A stretch of DNA of 64,000 nt, taken from the NCBI RefSeq assembly GCF_020164475.1, contig NZ_JAIQWX010000005.1:29058-93057 (forward strand), given 5' to 3'. Under the pieces are notes generated by a model. It worked only from the letters and a program-made list of their open reading frames with translations. It did not search any database and was not told where the DNA came from. The stretch is from Pseudomonas sp. REP124 (GTDB taxonomy: Bacteria; Pseudomonadota; Gammaproteobacteria; Pseudomonadales; Pseudomonadaceae). Made by a program: the position numbers and the translations under genes. Positions 61,904 through 64,000 of this stretch are shown piece after piece; within the stretch, counting starts at the first letter, position 1; each line of letters starts with the position of its first letter.

Positions 61904-63955
61904 ATGGACGAAGTCACGAAAGCGCAATCCTCACCCTGGCATGAAGGCGAGTTGACCTTGCAGCGCAGCGTCGGCGCGGTCGAGATGATGGTGGGGGTCG
62001 GCCAACGACAAATGTCCCGGGCGTGGATGCCGGACCAGCATCGCGAGTTCTATGCGCAATTGCCGTTTGTGATTCTGGGTGCGGTGGATCCTCAGGGTGA
62101 TGTCTGGGCCACGATTCGCACCGGCCAACCCGGCTTCATGCATTCTCCGGAACCGGAAATCCTGCACATAAAGCTTGAGCCGCAACTCAATGATCCGGCG
62201 CAGCAAGGCATGAAAGCTGGTGATGCCATCGGCATGCTCGGCATGGAATTGCATACCCGCCGGCGCAACCGCATGAATGGCAATGTCCAGCGCGAGCTGG
62301 AGGATGGCATCGAAATCGCCGTCACCCAGGCCTACGGCAATTGCCCGCGTTATATCAATCTGCGTCAGTACGCCTTCGTCGAAGAGACGCTCGACATTGC
62401 CCGCGAGTTGAGTGCGACTGACGAGATCGTGCGTCAGATGACCACCACGGCCGATTCGTTTTACGTCGCCACCTACGTCGAGCGCGACGGCCAGAATCAG
62501 GTCGACGCTTCCCATCGCGGCGGCAAATCGGGTTTCGTGCGCATGGAAGAAGACGGCGCGCTGACCATTCCGGACTTCTCCGGCAATCTGTTTTTCAACA
62601 CCCTGGGCAATATCCTGCTCAACCCCCGGGCCGGGCTGGTGTTCATGGACTTCAAGAGCGGTGACCTGCTGCAGATGACCGGCACCGCCGAGGTTTTGCT
62701 GGATGATCCGCAGATTGCCGCGTTTCAGGGCGCCGAGCGGCTGTGGCGTTTCAAGCCGCAGCGCATCGTTTACCGTCAGGCGGCGCTGGCTTTGCGTTGG
62801 GAAGACAAGGAGGAGGGTGAGTCGCCCAATTCCCTGATGACTGGCAGTTGGCAGCAGGCGGCCGAACGCTTGCAGGCCGAGGCCATGCGCACCCACTGGC
62901 GGCCGCTGCGGGTGGCGCGCATCGTCGAGGAAAGTCCGAGTATCCGTTCGTTCTATCTGGAGCCCGATGATGGCATTGGCCTGCCGGGGTTCGAGCCGGG
63001 GCAACATGTGCCCGTGAGGATCCTGCCCCACGGGCAGCAGGCGCCGTCGATTCGTACCTACAGTGTGTCCAGCGCTCCGTCGGATGACTTCCTGCGTATC
63101 AGCGTCAAACGCGACGGGCTGGTTTCTTCGCATCTGCATGAGCGAATCCAGGTCGGCGACTGGATCGAAGCACGCGCACCCCAAGGGCATTTCTCCGTTC
63201 ACGCGGCCGAGCGGCGCCCACTGGTGTTGTTGGCAGCCGGTGTCGGTATCACGCCGTTGCTGTCGATGCTGCGGGAAGTGGTTTATCAGGGTAAACGCAT
63301 CAATCGCCTGCGCCCGACCTGGCTGGTACAAAGCAGCCGCGCCGTGGAGGACCTGGCTTTCCGTGAGGAAATCGATGAGCTGGTCACACTGGCAGGGGGC
63401 AGGGTCAAGGTGTTGCGCGTAGTCAGCCAGCCATCCACCGACGGCTCCGGCGGAGAGTATGACAAGGCCGGCCGGATCGATGTCGAACTGCTCAAGACCG
63501 TGCTGCCGCTCAATGACTACGACTTCTACTTGTGCGGACCGGGGAGCTTTACCCAGGCCTTGTACGATGGCTTGCGTGCGCTGCGCATTCCAGATGACCG
63601 GATTCACGCCGAAACCTTCGGCCCGTCCACTCTGGTCCGTGACGCCGAAGTCACCGTGCCCGCCGCGCAACAGACACCGGCTTCAAGTGAGCCGGTGAAA
63701 GTCCTGTTCTCCACCGCCGGCAAGGAAGCTCGCTGGGAACCGGGCAACGGAACCCTGCTGGAACTGGCCGAAGCCCGCGGCCTGAACCCCGAATTCAGCT
63801 GCCGCGGCGGCTCCTGCGGCACCTGCAAAACCCGTATCACCAGCGGTCAGGTGCACTACCTCAACACCCCGGACCAGGGCCTGGCCGCGGACGAAGTGCT
63901 GATTTGCTGTTCGGTCCCGGCCCAAGGCAGCGAACCGCTGGTGCTCGACATCTGA
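61904..63955 (+). CDS. Fusion oxidoreductase: PNPOx-like split barrel + FNR-type reductase + 2Fe-2S ferredoxin
   Basis: The 683-residue protein has three parts. Residues 1 to about 330 form a pyridoxamine-phosphate-oxidase-like split barrel. About 335-560 is a ferredoxin-reductase unit with the FAD motif RTYSVSS, the NAD motif AAGVGITPLLSML and YLCGPGSF. The C-terminus is a plant-type [2Fe-2S] domain with cysteines in CRGGSCGTC and a fourth in LICCSVP. AAGGAG precedes the ATG. It passes electrons from NAD(P)H through FAD and 2Fe-2S; the split barrel may bind FMN or haem. The substrate is unknown. Confidence 0.87.
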   Translation: MDEVTKAQSSPWHEGELTLQRSVGAVEMMVGVGQRQMSRAWMPDQHREFYAQLPFVILGAVDPQGDVWATIRTGQPGFMHSPEPEILHIKLEPQLNDPAQQGMKAGDAIGMLGMELHTRRRNRMNGNVQRELEDGIEIAVTQAYGNCPRYINLRQYAFVEETLDIARELSATDEIVRQMTTTADSFYVATYVERDGQNQVDASHRGGKSGFVRMEEDGALTIPDFSGNLFFNTLGNILLNPRAGLVFMDFKSGDLLQMTGTAEVLLDDPQIAAFQGAERLWRFKPQRIVYRQAALALRWEDKEEGESPNSLMTGSWQQAAERLQAEAMRTHWRPLRVARIVEESPSIRSFYLEPDDGIGLPGFEPGQHVPVRILPHGQQAPSIRTYSVSSAPSDDFLRISVKRDGLVSSHLHERIQVGDWIEARAPQGHFSVHAAERRPLVLLAAGVGITPLLSMLREVVYQGKRINRLRPTWLVQSSRAVEDLAFREEIDELVTLAGGRVKVLRVVSQPSTDGSGGEYDKAGRIDVELLKTVLPLNDYDFYLCGPGSFTQALYDGLRALRIPDDRIHAETFGPSTLVRDAEVTVPAAQQTPASSEPVKVLFSTAGKEARWEPGNGTLLELAEARGLNPEFSCRGGSCGTCKTRITSGQVHYLNTPDQGLAADEVLICCSVPAQGSEPLVLDI

Positions 63956-63967
63956 ACCTACCCCTCT

Positions 63968-64000
63968 GTAGGAGCTGCCGAAGGCTGCGATCTTTTGATC
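63968..64000. repeat. Start of a different repeat family (GTAGGAGCTGCCGAAGGC), cut by the window edge
   Basis: The string GTAGGAGCTGCCGAAGGCTG followed by CGATCTTTTGATC is a second widespread Pseudomonas intergenic repeat, distinct from the REP arms above. Only its first half is in the window. Confidence 0.6.

Noticed and set aside
61931..63670. 579-codon minus-strand open frame opposite the PNPOx/FNR fusion
   Set aside because: No recognisable motif or ribosome-binding site; antisense of a clear enzyme.

Overview
This 64 kb window is chromosomal DNA from a Pseudomonas, most likely of the P. fluorescens complex. The evidence is high-GC coding sequence with Pseudomonas-typical gene content (arginine transaminase locus, pqiA/pqiB, polyamine genes, DUF2790 and NodT-type proteins) and more than twenty REP/REPIN palindromes of the GTGGGAGCGGGCTTGCTCGCG / GTAGGAGCGAGC kind in the gaps. 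No rRNA, tRNA, prophage, insertion sequence or CRISPR array was seen.

Layout. 1-2106 (minus): pqiB (cut by the window edge) with a PqiA split into two genes. 2408-8140: a glutamylpolyamine set (glutamine-synthetase-like ligase, periplasmic polyamine-binding protein, PuuB-like oxidase) with AraC and XRE-cupin regulators. 8299-11264: an old-yellow-enzyme/Fe-S oxidoreductase divergent from a class II aldolase. 11505-26403: a TetR/BetI-like regulator followed by the arginine transaminase (ATA) locus: response regulator (AruR), a small periplasmic binding protein, hybrid kinase (AruS), amino acid permease with an apparent leader peptide, then crotonase, acyl-CoA dehydrogenase, ADP-forming acyl-CoA ligase, aruI, aruH and an aldehyde dehydrogenase. 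26514-32434: a dipeptide-type ABC importer with fused ATPases, plus a quinone-reductase-like flavoprotein. 32907-39010: a porin and a Liv/Urt-type ABC importer. 39339-46390: a LysR regulator and a full hydroquinone pathway (HapC/D or PnpC/D dioxygenase, semialdehyde dehydrogenase, maleylacetate reductase, hydroxyquinol dioxygenase) with a YciI-like protein and a Rieske ferredoxin. 46995-50671 (minus): an AaeAB/NodT-like efflux operon. 50911-58899: an amino-acid uptake and processing module whose first gene fuses an AruH-like aminotransferase to a HisP-like ABC ATPase, followed by a binding protein, two permeases, an EamA exporter, a second TetR/BetI-like regulator, an AspA/AstE-type deacylase and a NIPSNAP protein. 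59178-63955: DUF2790 protein, LysR, aldo-keto reductase and a PNPOx/FNR/2Fe-2S fusion.

The strongest new idea is regulatory and functional. A palindrome of consensus TGAAC-N4-GTTCA occurs upstream of the first TetR gene, of the aru catabolic operon, of the aminotransferase-ATPase fusion, and between the second TetR gene and the deacylase. A weaker copy lies before aruR. The two TetR proteins are paralogues, and AruH is a paralogue of the fusion N-terminus. I infer one regulon joining arginine transamination to a second, apparently undescribed, uptake/transamination/deacylation system for arginine-like or N-acylated amino acids.

All functional names rest on reading motifs, lengths and gene order; no database search was run.
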